Positions 6,206-14,364 are shown, numbered from the stretch's first letter. The stretch is 18,301 nucleotides of DNA from Methyloprofundus sp. (GCA_013138555.1 WTCN01000294.1:1-18301); one strand, 5' to 3'. Program-made: numbers and translations. Notes: generated by a model from the sequence alone, not told the origin.

Positions 6206-6244
6206 CCTCGTCATTCCTGCTAACAGCATACAGGAATGACGAGG
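6206..6244. terminator. Perfect 14-bp hairpin between convergent genes
   Basis: CCTCGTCATTCCTG (6206-6219) and its exact complement (6231-6244) enclose an 11-base loop, about 90 bp past the ugd stop and 35 bp past the end of the tandem-repeat protein gene. It could stop transcription from both sides, but neither strand has a clean T-run after the stem. The CGTCATTCC core also resembles dispersed small repeats, so a repeat origin is possible. Confidence 0.45.
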
Positions 6245-6278
6245 GTATTTGAATAGAGTTGAAGGTTGCCAGGAGAAC

Positions 6279-6620
6279 TTATGGATAAATAACTTTAGGT
6301 GCAAAGTTTGCAGCAGGATATTTTGGGTCAAAAACTGACTTTTCCCCCATCTGTTGTTTAAACCCTAATGCTATAACAGCCTCTTTGTCTTGAAAAATAA
6401 CTTTAGGTTGAAAACTTGTGGCCGGGTATTTTGGGTCAAAAACTGATTTTTCAGCCATCGTTTGTCTGGAGCCTGCCGCTTTAGCTTCCTGGTCTTGATA
6501 AATAACTTTAGGTTGAAAACTGGTCGCAGGATATTGACTATCATTGCTATTGGCAGAACTAACGCTGGGGATTAAAGTTATTGCGGCAGTAAGCATGCCG
6601 ATCATAAGTGATGTTTTCAT
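6279..6620 (-). CDS. Small exported protein of three tandem repeats (YPATSFQPKVIYQD)
   Basis: A 113-aa protein with an N-terminal signal peptide (hydrophobic core about 5-17, likely cut after SVSSA near residue 23), so periplasmic or secreted. The mature part is three repeats with a 35-36 residue period. YPATSFQPKVIYQDQEA begins at Tyr30, YPATSFQPKVIFQDKEA at Tyr65 and YPAANFAPKVIYP at Tyr101. Linkers end in (M)xEKSVFDPK. There are no cysteines. The repeats are close at the DNA level too, suggesting recent duplication. It lies 48 bp after the ABC ATPase gene on the same strand and may share its transcript. I recognise no family and can give no function. Confidence 0.75.
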   Translation of the reverse strand: MKTSLMIGMLTAAITLIPSVSSANSNDSQYPATSFQPKVIYQDQEAKAAGSRQTMAEKSVFDPKYPATSFQPKVIFQDKEAVIALGFKQQMGEKSVFDPKYPAANFAPKVIYP

Positions 6621-6668
6621 ATAAGCTCATTCTCCATTGAGGGGTTTTATAATTTTTGCTAGAAAGCG

Positions 6669-7403
6669 CTATAATAACTTAGTTATTTCAGGATAATCAA
6701 TAAATAACTGTTGTCTGAACTGTTCTATTTTTATTTCCTTGTTCCTGTCTTTTCTAGGGATAGTGACTGTGACCTCAGTGATAACCGACATGGGGCGAGT
6801 ATCAAGAAAAATCAAGCGGTCGGCTAAAGCAATTGCTTCGCGTAAATCGTGGGTGACATATAAGACTTTATGTGGGCGTTTACTCCATAAGTCGATCAGT
6901 AATTGTCGTACCTGGCGGGCGGTAGGTGGGTCTAAGGAAACAAAAGGCTCATCCATTAGCAGCAAGTCGGGATCCGTGGCAAAGGCACGAATAATGGAAA
7001 CGCGGCGGCTCATGCCTAAAGATAAATGCTCAGGAAAGCTATCTTTTTCGGCTGTTAGCCCCATATTTTCCAGGAGGAGCGCCAGAATCTCTGGTTTTGC
7101 GTGAGAGGCTAATTCAATATTTTCCTGTACAGTACGCCAGGGCAGTAAGCGTGGGTTTTGAAATACATAACCAACCTTGGGCTTTAAGTGTTGCGGGTCG
7201 AGTTCAATGGAGCCAGTAAAGCGGGTGTCTAAGCCTGCCAGAATATTTAATAGTGTTGTTTTGCCACAGCCGGAAGGCCCCACCAGACAAACAAATTCGT
7301 TATTACCCAGATTTATTTCCAGATCTTTAATGACTTGTTTGGTCGTTTTGTCCGCAGGGTTAATATATGATTTATCAATCACCTGAATAGCAAGCTTGCT
7401 CAT
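6669..7403 (-). CDS. ABC transporter ATPase, nitrate/sulfonate/taurine type
   Basis: A 244-aa ATP-hydrolysing subunit of an importer of the SsuB/TauB/NrtD class. Motifs are Walker A GPSGCGKT (42-49), the Q-loop YVFQNPRLLPW (Gln82), signature LSLGMSRR (127-134) instead of the usual LSGGQ, Walker B LLLMDEP (147-153), D-loop SLD and switch histidine His185 in VTHDLREA. The ATG at 7403 overlaps the permease stop as ATGA and is preceded by AAGGTGG. A GTG nine bases upstream (7412) is possible but less likely. The signature variant keeps the key Ser and Gly, so activity is expected. The substrate is unknown because no binding-protein gene is present nearby. Confidence 0.9.
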   Translation of the reverse strand: MSKLAIQVIDKSYINPADKTTKQVIKDLEINLGNNEFVCLVGPSGCGKTTLLNILAGLDTRFTGSIELDPQHLKPKVGYVFQNPRLLPWRTVQENIELASHAKPEILALLLENMGLTAEKDSFPEHLSLGMSRRVSIIRAFATDPDLLLMDEPFVSLDPPTARQVRQLLIDLWSKRPHKVLYVTHDLREAIALADRLIFLDTRPMSVITEVTVTIPRKDRNKEIKIEQFRQQLFIDYPEITKLL

Positions 7404-8152
7404 CGACGCCACCTTTGTGCCTGTTTATCTAAAGGTTTGAGTATTAATAGTTCAATGCCTTGAATCAGTGTCACAAAAGCGACGGTATAGGCCAGAATAC
7501 TGGCAACATCAAATAACTGGAAAAATAAATGCAACTGATAGCCCATGCCATCGCTACGCCCCAGCATTTCTACGACGAGAACAATTTTCCAGATTAAGGC
7601 TAGGCCCGAGCGTGTTGCAGCCATGACAAAAGGGTGTAATTGCGGCCAGATAACATGACGTAAGGTTTTGCTTTTACTAAAGCGGTAACACTGAGCCATA
7701 TCTAATAATTCTACATCCAGAGCACGGGTGCCTTCGCGGATAGTGACGATGACATTAGGAAGTTTGTTGATAACGACAGCAAGAATAGCGGCTACTTCAT
7801 TTAGACCAAACCAGACATAGCATAAAATAATAGTCACTAAGGCGGGTATATTAAGAAAGATGACCAGCCAGTTATCGAAAAAATAATCTAATGGCTTATG
7901 TCGCCCTAGAAGTATGCCGATAGCACAGCCTAACAGCATGGCAATACTAAAGCTAATGAATAGACGGTATAAAGTCTTGCCTAAATGATGAGGCAGTTGC
8001 CCCGTGCTGATTTCATCAAGCAGTACATTGACGACAACTAAAGGTGTGGGCAGGGTGGGCGTATTTAAATAACTGGCAAGCGCGTACCATAATGCTAAAA
8101 AAAGACTGATGGATAGCAAGGCAAGTACTGCTGGGCGATAGATAAGGGGCAT
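7400..8152 (-). CDS. ABC transporter permease, nitrate/sulfonate/taurine type
   Basis: A 250-aa inner-membrane permease with about six transmembrane segments (near residues 6-26, 64-84, 93-113, 117-137, 180-198 and 215-238). The EAA coupling loop is at about 149-179 (ELLDMAQCYRFSKSKTLRHV, then IWPQLHPFVM). It belongs to the BPD_transp_1 family in the SsuC/TauC branch and pairs with the ATPase, whose start overlaps its stop. It begins 46 bp after murU on the same strand, so it probably belongs to the amgK-murU transcript. Whether it moves cell-wall-derived material or something unrelated cannot be read from the sequence. Confidence 0.88.
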   Translation of the reverse strand: MPLIYRPAVLALLSISLFLALWYALASYLNTPTLPTPLVVVNVLLDEISTGQLPHHLGKTLYRLFISFSIAMLLGCAIGILLGRHKPLDYFFDNWLVIFLNIPALVTIILCYVWFGLNEVAAILAVVINKLPNVIVTIREGTRALDVELLDMAQCYRFSKSKTLRHVIWPQLHPFVMAATRSGLALIWKIVLVVEMLGRSDGMGYQLHLFFQLFDVASILAYTVAFVTLIQGIELLILKPLDKQAQRWRR

Positions 8153-8198
8153 AGCTAATTTTAAACGTCTTGTGTTAGTGGTTTTTCACTGCTCTGGT

Positions 8199-8867
8199 TT
8201 ATTTAAGCATCAATGCATTTAATTCGGCCAAACGTTCAGGCGTACCAATATCCATCCAGAAACCGTGGTACAACTCGGCAGTGATGCGTTTTTCTTGCAT
8301 AGCGTCTTTTAATAGCGGGCCAAGAGCTGATTTCCCCTGGGCTAGCTGAGAAAATAAATCCGGGTGATAAAGCCCTATGCCACTATAAGTATATTTTGGA
8401 CTGCCTTCTGCTGATGCAATTGAGTGAGAACCTAAGGCAAAGTCACCTGCGGGATGATGGGCAGGGTTATTTACCAGCACTAAATGTGCTAAATCACAGC
8501 TTTTATTGCTTAAATTCTGCAGCGGGAAGTCACAGCTTATATCACCGTTCACCACTAAAAATGGCTTACTGCCCAGTAGCGGTAAGGCTTTTTTTATGCC
8601 GCCGGCTGTTTCCAGAGCAGAAGTTCCGCCTTCTCTGGAGTAGACGATGTTGGCCTGATAGCGCGAACCATCTCCCAGATAGTGTTGTATTTGTTCGCCT
8701 AAGTGAGCCAGGTTAATGACGATGTCGGCAATGCCAGCAGCGACCAATGCCTCTATTGTATACTCAATCAGTGGTTTACCGGCTACTTTTAATAAGGGCT
8801 TGGGGGTATGGTCCGTTAACGGGCGCATTCTTTCGCCCCGGCCTGCCGCTAAAATCATCGCTTTCAT
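8199..8867 (-). CDS. murU: N-acetylmuramate alpha-1-phosphate uridylyltransferase MurU
   Basis: Transfers UMP from UTP to MurNAc-1-phosphate, giving UDP-MurNAc. This lets recycled muramic acid skip the MurA/MurB steps that fosfomycin targets. The 222-aa length matches Pseudomonas MurU (about 223). The nucleotidyltransferase signature LAAGRGERMRPLT is at residues 6-18, the KPLL lysine follows near residue 23, and the metal/nucleotide aspartate is in VNGD (Asp109). DIGTPERLAE closes the protein. The ATG overlaps the amgK stop as ATGA, so the two are translationally coupled. Glucose-1-phosphate thymidylyltransferases share the fold, but the size and the amgK neighbour favour MurU. Confidence 0.92.
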   Translation of the reverse strand: MKAMILAAGRGERMRPLTDHTPKPLLKVAGKPLIEYTIEALVAAGIADIVINLAHLGEQIQHYLGDGSRYQANIVYSREGGTSALETAGGIKKALPLLGSKPFLVVNGDISCDFPLQNLSNKSCDLAHLVLVNNPAHHPAGDFALGSHSIASAEGSPKYTYSGIGLYHPDLFSQLAQGKSALGPLLKDAMQEKRITAELYHGFWMDIGTPERLAELNALMLK

Positions 8868-9871
8868 AGCGCACGTTTGCTCACAGGTAAAACAATTTCC
8901 ACTAAAAATGCATGAAAATCCTGTAGCTCTGGATAACGTTGACTAATATTAATCACGTAATCAAGCGTACGTGGAATATCACCCAGATAAATGCTTTTAC
9001 CATCTCTGATATTAAGCCGCGAGAAAATGCCGATGGCCTTTAGGTGTCGCTGTATGCCCATCAGGTCAAAGTCACGCTGAAACTGGCTAAAATCACAGTC
9101 TATTAAGCGAGTGTCTCTTAATTGCTGGTAATAAACTTTTAGATAGCACTCAATCTGAGTTTCAGGCCAGCTGATATAGCAGTCTCTTAATAAGGAAACG
9201 GCATCGTATGTCACGGGGCCAATGACGGCATCCTGAAAATCAATAATTCCAGGGTTATTCGTTGTTAAATGCATTAAATTACGTGAATGATAATCCCTGT
9301 GTACGCAAACTTGAGCTTGTTGCAGTGCCGAGTTAATCAATAACTCGTTGCAGTTTTTGATAACACCCTGTTGTGCACTACTAAGGTTTAGTTCACATTG
9401 CCGAGCAATAAACCAGTCTGTAAATAAATGTAATTCTGTTTGTAATAGCTCTGCATTATAATAAGGTAAGTCACAGGTTTTAATGTTGACATTTTTCTGT
9501 AGGGTTATAAGACTATCTAATGCATCTTTATATAGCGGCTCTGCCGTCGAATTATTTAGGCAGTCTAACAGGCATTGTGCACCAAAATCTTCGAGTAGTA
9601 AAAAACCTTGCTCGGTGTTTTGCTGGATAATGTCTGGCACATTGACCTGTGCCTGAGCAAAAAGTTGTGCAATTTTTATAAAGGGAGCCGTCTCTTCTTT
9701 ATCCGGGGGGGCATCCATAACAATATAATAACGCTGTGCATATTGCACTCTAAAATAGCGCCTAAAACTGGCATCGCTAGATGCCGCTACAAACTGGATT
9801 ATGTCCAGATTTAGGTCATTTGTTAGCCAGTTAAGTATGGCTTTTGCTCGGTCATCACTTGCCGTTATCAT
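8864..9871 (-). CDS. amgK: Anomeric MurNAc/GlcNAc kinase AmgK
   Basis: A cytoplasmic sugar kinase of the aminoglycoside-phosphotransferase fold. It phosphorylates the anomeric hydroxyl of MurNAc (and GlcNAc), the step before MurU. The 335-aa protein has an N-lobe with SSDASFRRYFRV (31-42) and VMDAPPDKEE (51-60), a catalytic HRDYHSRNLM (191-200, Asp193 as base) and a metal-binding IIDFQDA (Asp211). It is the first gene of the five-gene minus-strand run and diverges from lptD, the same arrangement as in Pseudomonas. The ATG at 9871 has only a weak A/G-rich stretch before it. The MupP phosphatase that completes this bypass is not in the window. Confidence 0.92.
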   Translation of the reverse strand: MITASDDRAKAILNWLTNDLNLDIIQFVAASSDASFRRYFRVQYAQRYYIVMDAPPDKEETAPFIKIAQLFAQAQVNVPDIIQQNTEQGFLLLEDFGAQCLLDCLNNSTAEPLYKDALDSLITLQKNVNIKTCDLPYYNAELLQTELHLFTDWFIARQCELNLSSAQQGVIKNCNELLINSALQQAQVCVHRDYHSRNLMHLTTNNPGIIDFQDAVIGPVTYDAVSLLRDCYISWPETQIECYLKVYYQQLRDTRLIDCDFSQFQRDFDLMGIQRHLKAIGIFSRLNIRDGKSIYLGDIPRTLDYVINISQRYPELQDFHAFLVEIVLPVSKRAL

Positions 9872-9981
9872 TTCTTTTATAAAGAGCCTGGAAAATAAGG
9901 TAAAATAGTCGGTCGCTATTTTATGATATTTTGCCTGAGTATGTGGGCTTTATTGCAATTTTTCCTGGATTCCTAGACTAC

Positions 9982-12396
9982 ATGTTGCTGCGTTTATTAT
10001 TTTATTTTATCAGTATATCAATGATGTTATTGAATATCGTTGCGGCAGATGAGCCGGGCTTAAAATGTAAAAAAACAAGTGTTCAGCAGCAATGTGCTAT
10101 GTCTGGAGCAGCAAATACTGACGCTGCAGCACTGCAAGAAACAAATAGCTGGTGGTTTGCCGATACTTACGATGCTGCACAGGAGCAGGTTTTTATGCGT
10201 TTGCAAGCAGAGTTTGAGCAGGACCCCTGGAGTATCTGTACTTTACAGGTAGGCGCTGGCCCAGCGGATTACTCTTACGATAAACGCTTGCGCGAAACAA
10301 TGCCAATGAATGTTTTTGCTAATAGCAGTGAAATGTTTGATGCCGAGCTTATTAGCTTCTCGGGGGATATAGACCTGCAGCGAGCGGATCAGCATGTTAT
10401 GGCAAATCATATTGACTATAACGAGGCGGCAGGTATTCTCGATTTATATGGCAATATTTTGTATAGCGATTCAGGAATGGCATTGCATAGTCAGTCAGCG
10501 CGAGTGAATTTGTATGAAGACCGGTCTTTGTTGCGTGATGTGTCTTTTGTCATACCGACCTCACCGATGCGTGGTAGCGCAAGTGTGGTGTACCGCGATA
10601 GCCCGAGTTTTAGTCGTTATAAAGATGTGACTTATACCGCCTGTGCGCCAGGTAATCAGGACTGGATGTTGCATGCATCGCGCATGAAGGTCAATAATGA
10701 AACGGGGCGTGTCGCTATTAAACATGGCTGGATGGAATTTAAAAGTGTGCCTGTCATGTATTTTCCCTATGGCTCCTTTCCGGTTGATGATCGACGCTTA
10801 AGCGGTTTATTAACGCCGACACTGGGCGTGTCAGGGCGTAGTGGTTTTGACATCAGCCTGCCTTTTTACTGGAATATTGCACCTAACTATGATCTGACTT
10901 TAACCCCGCGCTATATGACCGAGCGAGGATTTATGCTGGGGACGGATTTTCGCTATTTATGGCATGAGTCAAGTGGTGAAATTAATGTTGAGGTTCTGCC
11001 TGAAGATCAACTCACCAATGAATTGCGCTGGGGTGGAAGTTTTTTGCATACAACGCACTTTACTAAAAACCTAAAACTGGCCATAGATGCCAATTATGTG
11101 TCTGATAAGGCTTATTTTTCTGATCTGGATGGTACGCTTGGGGTCAATAACCGTAACCGCTACCTAGAGAGTGATGCAGAAATTTCCTATACCTTGCCCT
11201 GGATGGCATTGACAACACGTATTGAAAATTTTCAAAATATTGATCCGAATGAGGCAAACAGCAATGTGCCTTATCGACGTCTGCCTCAGGTAAAACTGGA
11301 TATGTTTAAAGCGTTTGATAGTTTTCCGTTAGAGCTGGCTCTGGATAGTGAATACGTGTATTTCCAGAAACATGACCTCGATGGTGAGCGAGAAGGGCAG
11401 CGCTTTAACATTAAACCTTCAGTCAGTTTTCCCTTTGTTTCTCAATCCGGTTTTATTATTCCTAAAGTAGCTTTGCAACATACGCAATACTGGCTTAATA
11501 ATACCACTAACAGTACAGCAAGTAGTGCCAATAGCTTAAGTAAGACATTACCTATTGTTTCGCTAGATACCGGCCTGTTTTTTGAACGTGATTTTGAATC
11601 ACTGACGCATACTATCGAACCACGCCTGTATTATTTATATGTGCCTTATACTGACCAAAGTGATATACCTGATTTTGATACCTCTCGATATGATTTTAAT
11701 AGCAACCAGCTGTTTAGGGATAATGAGTTTAACGGGGTTGATAAAACCCAGAATGCCAATCAAATAACGGCTGCATTAACCACACGTTTAGTGGGGGATG
11801 GGAGAGACCGCTTAAAACTCACCGTGGGTGAAATAGTTTATTTTGCCGATAGGAAAGTTAATTTAGCAAGTGATGTAGATAACAGGGTGAATAAAGAAGC
11901 ATTATCAGATTTAATTGCCGAACTTAGTAGTGAAATAACCAATGAATTAAAATTCACTTCTTATATGCAATGGAGCCATAAAAACAATAAAATAGATCGT
12001 GGTAATGTTGATTTACGCTATTTAGGCTTAAGTAATCGGTTTATTTTTAATCTAGGCTATCGTTATCGGGATGAGCGGGAAGGTCAGGTAGGGCAGGATC
12101 AGATTGTTGCCTCGGCGATGCTTCCCATTTATGATGGTTGGAGTATCGTTGGTTTATATCGTTATTCATTTCTGGATAGTAAGACGTTAGAATATCTTTA
12201 TGGTGTTGAGAAAGACAGCTGTTGCTGGCGCTTTAGAGTGATTGGACGGCAATTTATTCGCAGTGATGCCGGTGAGGTAAAACCCGAGAATTCAGTCTTT
12301 TTTCAACTGGAATTAAAAGGGCTTACAAGCCTGGGTGACAAGTTAGAAGGCTTTTTGTCAGAAAATATATCAGGATATAGAAAACCAACTTATTGA
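9982..12396 (+). CDS. lptD: LPS-assembly protein LptD, 804 aa
   Basis: The outer-membrane beta-barrel that, with LptE, inserts lipopolysaccharide into the outer leaflet. A signal peptide (MLLRLLFYFISISMMLL..., cleavage near residue 21-22) leads into an N-terminal region and the OstA/LptA-like domain (about 110-240), then a 26-strand-type barrel to the C-terminus. The cysteines needed for the LptD disulfides are present: Cys221 in YTACAPG (equivalent to E. coli Cys173), the vicinal pair Cys747-Cys748 in KDSCCW, and N-terminal candidates Cys29, Cys38 and Cys86. Three candidates where E. coli has one is worth noting. I start at ATG 9982 because it opens the signal peptide directly; an upstream TTG at 9931 gives a poor N-terminus. 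It is about 20 residues longer than the E. coli protein. Confidence 0.95.
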   Translation: MLLRLLFYFISISMMLLNIVAADEPGLKCKKTSVQQQCAMSGAANTDAAALQETNSWWFADTYDAAQEQVFMRLQAEFEQDPWSICTLQVGAGPADYSYDKRLRETMPMNVFANSSEMFDAELISFSGDIDLQRADQHVMANHIDYNEAAGILDLYGNILYSDSGMALHSQSARVNLYEDRSLLRDVSFVIPTSPMRGSASVVYRDSPSFSRYKDVTYTACAPGNQDWMLHASRMKVNNETGRVAIKHGWMEFKSVPVMYFPYGSFPVDDRRLSGLLTPTLGVSGRSGFDISLPFYWNIAPNYDLTLTPRYMTERGFMLGTDFRYLWHESSGEINVEVLPEDQLTNELRWGGSFLHTTHFTKNLKLAIDANYVSDKAYFSDLDGTLGVNNRNRYLESDAEISYTLPWMALTTRIENFQNIDPNEANSNVPYRRLPQVKLDMFKAFDSFPLELALDSEYVYFQKHDLDGEREGQRFNIKPSVSFPFVSQSGFIIPKVALQHTQYWLNNTTNSTASSANSLSKTLPIVSLDTGLFFERDFESLTHTIEPRLYYLYVPYTDQSDIPDFDTSRYDFNSNQLFRDNEFNGVDKTQNANQITAALTTRLVGDGRDRLKLTVGEIVYFADRKVNLASDVDNRVNKEALSDLIAELSSEITNELKFTSYMQWSHKNNKIDRGNVDLRYLGLSNRFIFNLGYRYRDEREGQVGQDQIVASAMLPIYDGWSIVGLYRYSFLDSKTLEYLYGVEKDSCCWRFRVIGRQFIRSDAGEVKPENSVFFQLELKGLTSLGDKLEGFLSENISGYRKPTY

Positions 12397-12401
12397 TTAA
12401 T

Positions 12402-13739
12402 ATGAGAAAAATATATAAGCTAAGTATGAGGAACGCAAGTTTAATAAGGACATTTATCGGGGCATGCCTAGGCGGTTTGCTTATACTGCAGAGTTTTCAT
12501 GTATCTGCGGCTGAATATCTTGATGGTATAGCCGCCGTGGTTGAGGATGATATTATCCTTGAAAGCGAACTGGCACGTGAAGTTGCTTCCATTGCTGCAA
12601 ACCTGAGATCTAGTAATGTGCAGTTGCCGCCCGAGAAGGTTTTTTATAAGCAGGTATTGGAACGTTTAATTATTGAAAAATTACAAAGTCAGCTGGCACA
12701 GAAAGCCGGCGTTAAAGTGAGTGATGAAATGGTTGATTCATCACTGGCGAATATCGCTCGGCAGAATGGCCTGGATATGCAGGGCTTTAAAAAGGAAATA
12801 AGTAATCAAGGTATGGACTTTGAGGTGTTTAGAGAGAATGTGCGTAAAGAAATTATTATTAATCAGTTACGTAGCCATGAAATAGGGGGGCGAATAAAGG
12901 TCTCTGAACAAGAGATTGAACATTATTTAGAAACCGAAATCAGTACACAGGATCAGAAGGTGCAATATTCATTAGGGCATATATTGATCGCTGTTTCAGA
13001 AGGCGCATCTGCCGAGGCTATACAGGCTGAAGCCGCTGAGGCGCGCTCAGTCACTGAGCAGTTACGTCAGGGGGCGGATTTTCAGCAAATGGCAGTGAGC
13101 GTGTCTAATGGAGCGAATGCTTTGCAGGGAGGTAATTTAGGCTGGCGTACCTTAAATCAACTACCGACACTTTTTGTGGATGTGGTTAAAATGATGAATA
13201 AAGGCGATGTTGCCGATCCTATTCGTAGTCCAGGGGGCTTCCATATTCTTAAACTAATGGATACGACAGGCGTGGAATCTCATGTGATTACCGAAACACA
13301 GGCACGACATATTTTGATTAAAACCAATGAATTAATCAATGATGACGAGGCAAAAAAACGTCTGCAAGCGATTGCGGGGCGTATTGCCGATGGTGATGAT
13401 TTTGCGATTTTAGCCAAGGCAAATTCCGATGATTCAGGCTCTGCCATACAAGGGGGGGATCTGGGCTGGGTAATGCCAGGCTTACTGGTGCCTCCGTTTG
13501 AAAAAGCAATGGCAGAACTGGCGATTAATGAAATCAGTGGGCCAGTACAGACACAATTCGGCTGGCATTTGATTCAGGTTTTAGACCGACGGAATAAAGA
13601 TAACAGGGAAAATCAGCAGAAAAATCAGGCGCGCGATGAAATTCGTAAAAGAAAGATTGAAGAAGAAACAGAGCTTTGGTTAAGACGCTTACGTGATGAA
13701 GCTTACGTCGATATTCGTTTAGGTGTGTTAAATGAATAA
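12402..13739 (+). CDS. surA: Periplasmic chaperone and peptidyl-prolyl isomerase SurA
   Basis: Escorts unfolded outer-membrane proteins, LptD among them, across the periplasm. The signal peptide ends near VSAAE (residues 34-38). The N-terminal chaperone domain (about 38-180) is followed by two parvulin domains, around 186-287 (YSLGHILIAVSE) and 296-396 (ARHILIKTNE), and a C-terminal helix ending RLGVLNE. The length is 445 aa against 428 in E. coli. The ATG at 12402 is 5 bp past the lptD stop; a TTG at 12393 would overlap that stop, and an ATG at 12426 would still leave a usable signal peptide. No start has a clear Shine-Dalgarno sequence, suggesting coupling to lptD. The usual next genes pdxA-rsmA are replaced by an RNA-binding protein gene and rnd. 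Confidence 0.95.
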   Translation: MRKIYKLSMRNASLIRTFIGACLGGLLILQSFHVSAAEYLDGIAAVVEDDIILESELAREVASIAANLRSSNVQLPPEKVFYKQVLERLIIEKLQSQLAQKAGVKVSDEMVDSSLANIARQNGLDMQGFKKEISNQGMDFEVFRENVRKEIIINQLRSHEIGGRIKVSEQEIEHYLETEISTQDQKVQYSLGHILIAVSEGASAEAIQAEAAEARSVTEQLRQGADFQQMAVSVSNGANALQGGNLGWRTLNQLPTLFVDVVKMMNKGDVADPIRSPGGFHILKLMDTTGVESHVITETQARHILIKTNELINDDEAKKRLQAIAGRIADGDDFAILAKANSDDSGSAIQGGDLGWVMPGLLVPPFEKAMAELAINEISGPVQTQFGWHLIQVLDRRNKDNRENQQKNQARDEIRKRKIEEETELWLRRLRDEAYVDIRLGVLNE

Positions 13740-14331
13740 TAGGGATATTAATTATACGGAAGTAGAAAAACAATTAAGCCTGGAAAAAAAGTTAAAACGC
13801 ATTATTGCCAAAGAAGATTTAAGCGCGAATAAAGCATTAATTGAAGTCAGTGCCCGCCACTTGAAATTAGATTATCTAGATTTGGCGGCAGCACTATTAT
13901 TTATAACTGAACCCAAGTCAAAAATCAGTGACAGTGAAAGTAATAAACTCACACTGGAAAAACAAAAGGCACATGAGTTATTACATGCGCAAATGGTGCG
14001 CTACCGGATTGAAGTAGGGCGTAATCATAAACTCACTGTTAATTTGATCAAAGATATTTTGGTTGAAGAAGTCGGGGTAGAATGGAAAAAAATTGGTTAT
14101 GTGGATATATTTGAACACTATACCGTTTTGAGTCTGCCTCCAGGAATGCCTATAGAAATCCTGCAAACCTTCAAGGAGCTGGAAGTGGGCGAGAAAAGAG
14201 TAGATATTAAGCGCTTGTCAGGCGCAGGTAAAAAATACCAGGCAGAAAAAAGTTATCGACGCGGAACGCGTAGGCATTACCTGGCAAGCAATAAAAGAAA
14301 GGCTGCTCAATCTAATAAAGATAATGCATAA
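13732..14331 (+). CDS. Stand-alone DeaD/CsdA C-terminal module (dimerisation + RNA-binding domain)
   Basis: A 199-aa protein that looks like the C-terminal third of a DeaD/CsdA RNA helicase without the helicase core. Residues 17-60 (LKRIIAKEDLSANKALIEVS ... LDLAAALLFI) match the CsdA dimerisation segment, with the EDL and L-AAALL landmarks in the same order. Residues 88-163 are a DbpA-type RNA-binding domain: MVRYRIEVGRNHKL, IGYVDIFEHYTVLSLPPGMP, then a final strand RVDIKRL. A basic tail (164-193) follows, like the Arg/Lys-rich CsdA tail. No DEAD, Walker A or SAT motif is present and no frame upstream supplies one, since surA occupies it. The ATG overlaps the surA stop by 8 bases. Probably binds structured RNA; its role is unknown. 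Confidence 0.85.
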   Translation: MNNRDINYTEVEKQLSLEKKLKRIIAKEDLSANKALIEVSARHLKLDYLDLAAALLFITEPKSKISDSESNKLTLEKQKAHELLHAQMVRYRIEVGRNHKLTVNLIKDILVEEVGVEWKKIGYVDIFEHYTVLSLPPGMPIEILQTFKELEVGEKRVDIKRLSGAGKKYQAEKSYRRGTRRHYLASNKRKAAQSNKDNA

Positions 14332-14364
14332 GCTATACAACTTAAATAATATTAAAACAAAAGT

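Noticed and set aside
9872..9930. amgK promoter TTTACC-17-TATAAA
   Set aside because: The -10 box would lie about 6 bases from the amgK ATG, leaving essentially no leader; not convincing for a gene needing translation initiation.
9931..9981. Longer LptD from a TTG at 9931
   Set aside because: The added 17 residues push the signal peptide inward and no ribosome binding site supports them; the ATG at 9982 opens a proper signal peptide.
13534..13773. Antisense frame over the end of surA, and similar frames opposite rnd, ugd, the ABC genes and the I9-domain gene
   Set aside because: Each lies opposite a well-supported gene, lacks a ribosome binding site and shows no family resemblance.
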